A stretch of 53,874 bases of DNA. Origin: Sideroxydans sp. (GTDB taxonomy: Bacteria > Pseudomonadota > Gammaproteobacteria > Burkholderiales > Gallionellaceae). The stretch spans positions 1 to 53,874 of the forward strand of contig DAIDAJ010000006.1 in the NCBI GenBank assembly GCA_027310665.1. The letters are read 5' to 3'. Every line of letters starts with the position of its first letter. The stretch's first letter is position 1. The position numbers were made by a program, and so were the translations under genes. A model generated the notes under the pieces. It had not been told where the DNA came from. It did not search any database and worked only from the letters and a program-made list of their open reading frames with translations. Positions 52,159-53,874 of the stretch are shown here, in pieces.

Positions 52159-53748
52159 GTGCAACTACCCGTCATCAACAACGAAGTAACCGAAGCCCCC
52201 CACGGGCACGCCCGCTCCCCTCACCCCAACCCTCTCCCGCTTGCGGGCGAGGGAGCGAACGAAGCACCAGGCGCAATTTCCAAATCCAGCGGCTGCTCCG
52301 CCGGATCGTGCGGCTCGACCGACGACCAGATGAGCCATCTGCCGGAGCATATCCGCCAGAAGGTGTTCAACCATCCCTGTTATTCCGAAGAGGCGCACCA
52401 TTATTTCGCGCGCATGCACGTGGCGGTGGCGCCGGCCTGCAACATCCAGTGCCATTACTGCAACCGCAAATATGATTGCGCCAACGAGTCGCGTCCGGGC
52501 GTGGTGTCCGAGTTGCATCACCCTGATCAGGCTGTGAAGAAAGTATTAGCCGTCGCGGCAACCATCCCGCAAATGACGGTGCTGGGGATCGCCGGCCCCG
52601 GCGATCCTTTGGCCAATCCGGAGCGCACGTTCTCCACCTTCCGCCAACTGGCCGAGCAGGCGCCGGACATCAAGCTGTGCGTGTCGACCAACGGCCTGTC
52701 GCTGCCGGAACATGTGGAGGAACTGTCGAAGCACAACATCGACCACGTGACCATCACCATCAACTGCGTCGATCCCGACGTGGGCGCGCAGATCTATCCG
52801 TGGATCTTCTGGAAGAACAAACGCATCAAGGGACGCGAAGGCGCCGCCATCCTGATCGAACAGCAACAGAAGGGGCTGGAGATGCTGGTCGCCAAGGGCA
52901 TCCTGGTGAAAGTGAATTCGGTGATGATCCCCGGCGTGAACGACAAACACCTGGAAGAAGTATCGAAGATCGTCAAGGCCAAAGGCGCGTTCCTGCACAA
53001 CGTGATGCCGCTGATCTCCGAAGCCGAGCATGGCACGTTCTACGGCCTCACCGGCCAGCGCGGCCCTACCCATGACGAACTGCAAGCGCTGCAGGATGCG
53101 TGTGCGGGAGACATGAACATGATGCGGCACTGCCGCCAGTGCCGCGCCGACGCGGTGGGGCTGCTGGGCGAGGACCGCGGTGCCGAATTCACCATGGACA
53201 AGATCGAGCAGATGGACATCAACTATCCCGAAGCGATGAAGATGCGCGCCGAGGTGCATGCCGCCATCAACGAGGAACTGGAAAGCAAACGATTGGCCAA
53301 GGAAAGCAAAGTACAGTTGGTCAGCATCCAGGGTATCCAGAAGAAAGAAGTGACGCGCCCGGTACTGATGGCGGTCGCCACCAAGGGTGGTGGCGTCATC
53401 AACGAACACTTCGGGCACGCCAGTGAGTTCCTGATCTACGAGGCGTCTTCCGACGGCGTGCGCTTCATCGGCCATCGCAAGACTACGCCTTACTGCGAAG
53501 GCGGCGATACCTGCGGAGACGGCGAGAGCGCATTGGACAAGACACTCAAGGTGCTGGCCGGTTGCGAGGCCGTGCTGTGCAGCAAGGTCGGCTACGAACC
53601 TTGGGGGCCGCTGGAAGCCGCAGGTATTCAGCCCAACGGCGAGCATGCGATGGAAGCCATCGAGGATGCCGTGCTCAAGGTGTACGACGAGATGCGCGTG
53701 GCGGGAAAGCTGGAACCCAAATTGAACGAACAGCAGAAAGTGGCATAA
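52159..53748 (+). CDS. nifB: FeMo-cofactor biosynthesis radical SAM protein NifB
   Basis: 529 residues from a GTG start, supported by GGAGG eight bases upstream and by the transcription start. The radical-SAM cluster is at Cys94, Cys98 and Cys101 (APACNIQCHYCNRKYDC); AGPGDPLANP is near 151. The C-terminal NifX-like domain starts near 400 (RPVLMAVATKGGGVINEHFGHASEFLIYEAS). NifB builds the 8Fe-9S-C precursor of FeMo-co from two 4Fe-4S clusters and SAM. The N-terminal 55 residues are atypical: residues 20-32 (SPHPNPLPLAGEG) are encoded by a dispersed repeat. Family start is near residue 55 (DDQMSHLPEHIRQKVFNHPC). Confidence 0.97.
   Translation: MQLPVINNEVTEAPHGHARSPHPNPLPLAGEGANEAPGAISKSSGCSAGSCGSTDDQMSHLPEHIRQKVFNHPCYSEEAHHYFARMHVAVAPACNIQCHYCNRKYDCANESRPGVVSELHHPDQAVKKVLAVAATIPQMTVLGIAGPGDPLANPERTFSTFRQLAEQAPDIKLCVSTNGLSLPEHVEELSKHNIDHVTITINCVDPDVGAQIYPWIFWKNKRIKGREGAAILIEQQQKGLEMLVAKGILVKVNSVMIPGVNDKHLEEVSKIVKAKGAFLHNVMPLISEAEHGTFYGLTGQRGPTHDELQALQDACAGDMNMMRHCRQCRADAVGLLGEDRGAEFTMDKIEQMDINYPEAMKMRAEVHAAINEELESKRLAKESKVQLVSIQGIQKKEVTRPVLMAVATKGGGVINEHFGHASEFLIYEASSDGVRFIGHRKTTPYCEGGDTCGDGESALDKTLKVLAGCEAVLCSKVGYEPWGPLEAAGIQPNGEHAMEAIEDAVLKVYDEMRVAGKLEPKLNEQQKVA
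52221..52258. repeat. Dispersed repeat inside the nifB coding sequence
   Basis: CTCACCCCAACCCTCTCCCG followed by CTTGCGGGCGAGGGAG, in frame in the NifB N-terminus. The same words follow nifB at about 53764-53789 (inverted) and at 53841-53874, and in part at 27016-27050. Confidence 0.82.
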
Positions 53749-53759
53749 CAAATTTCTCA

Positions 53760-53874
53760 TGCCTCCTTCTCCCGCAAGCGGGAGAAGGACTGAGGATGAG
53801 GGTCTGTGAATACCCAAAAGTGTTCGCTCTGTCTCAACACCCCTCACCCCAACCCCTCTCCCGCTTGCGGGCGA
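53760..53874. repeat. Repeat pair downstream of nifB, cut by the window end
   Basis: CTTCTCCCGCAAGCGGGAGA forms a hairpin 20 bases after the nifB stop and may help end transcription. CCTCACCCCAACCCCTCTCC ... GCTTGCGGGCGA lies at the end of the window and is incomplete. Confidence 0.7.

Overview
The window looks like a chromosomal segment of a nitrogen-fixing betaproteobacterium, most likely of the Nitrosomonadales/Gallionellaceae type. This is inferred from protein style, moderately high GC, a NifL/NifA pair, an Rnf complex and many betaproteobacterial-style palindromic repeats. The species cannot be fixed from the sequence alone. I see no rRNA or tRNA gene, CRISPR array or intact insertion sequence.

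Layout. 1-465 is the tail of an RND efflux pump. 817-2546 (minus) is a two-gene operon for a 4Fe-4S leucine-rich-variant repeat protein and an unknown partner. 2715-7524 (minus) is modE-modA-modB-modC-modD plus an acetyltransferase, followed at 8056-8820 by a second ModA-like gene. 9011-14404 is accessory: phosphatase-like protein, small membrane protein, metalloprotease lipoprotein, HD-GYP protein, EamA transporter, and a fluoride riboswitch with crcB, HIT and DUF190 genes. 14809-20919 (minus) is the structural nitrogenase operon nifH-nifD-nifK-nifT-fdxN-nafY-(DUF6129-like), with draT divergent from nifH. 22186-24470 is a foreign-looking patch: an AT-rich lipoprotein gene followed by an integron attC-like site, an MTHFR-family gene, and a VapBC-type module split by a repeat. 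24599-27026 holds a metallo-beta-lactamase-fold gene, a SIR2-type gene and a hemerythrin gene. 27071-34367 (minus) is rnfABCDGEH plus a cation/proton antiporter, divergent from nifL-nifA (34622-37733), which is followed by two small nif-associated genes. 38807-51851 is signalling and accessory: a GGDEF/EAL protein, three tiny genes for proteins with hydrophobic tails, a NarL/NarX-like pair, an SDR, an M23 peptidase and an unknown membrane protein. nifB closes the window at 52159-53748.

How it fits together. I can read sigma-54 promoters (GG-N10-GC within TGGCAC-N5-TTGC-like sequence) in front of the LRV operon, nifH, rnfA, nifL, nifB, the SIR2-type gene and the small gene after nifA, and more weakly the metallo-hydrolase gene. 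Exact TGT-N10-ACA NifA sites lie upstream of the LRV operon, nifH and nifB, with one shared site between rnfA and nifL. The window therefore shows a NifA regulon coupling nitrogenase synthesis (nifHDK), cofactor assembly (nifB, nafY), reductant supply (Rnf, ferredoxin), its own activator (nifLA) and several poorly characterised proteins. The mod genes supply molybdenum, and a CGTTA-N14-TAACG ModE operator lies upstream of modE. DraT points to post-translational control of NifH; its usual partner DraG is not in the window.

The DNA is unusually rich in dispersed palindromic repeats. They sit inside operons (between nifH and nifD, between nifD and nifK, and in three rnf gaps), between a toxin and its antitoxin, at the end of modB, and even in frame in the NifB N-terminus. 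Three copies of one family have imperfect terminal inverted repeats and look like a MITE.
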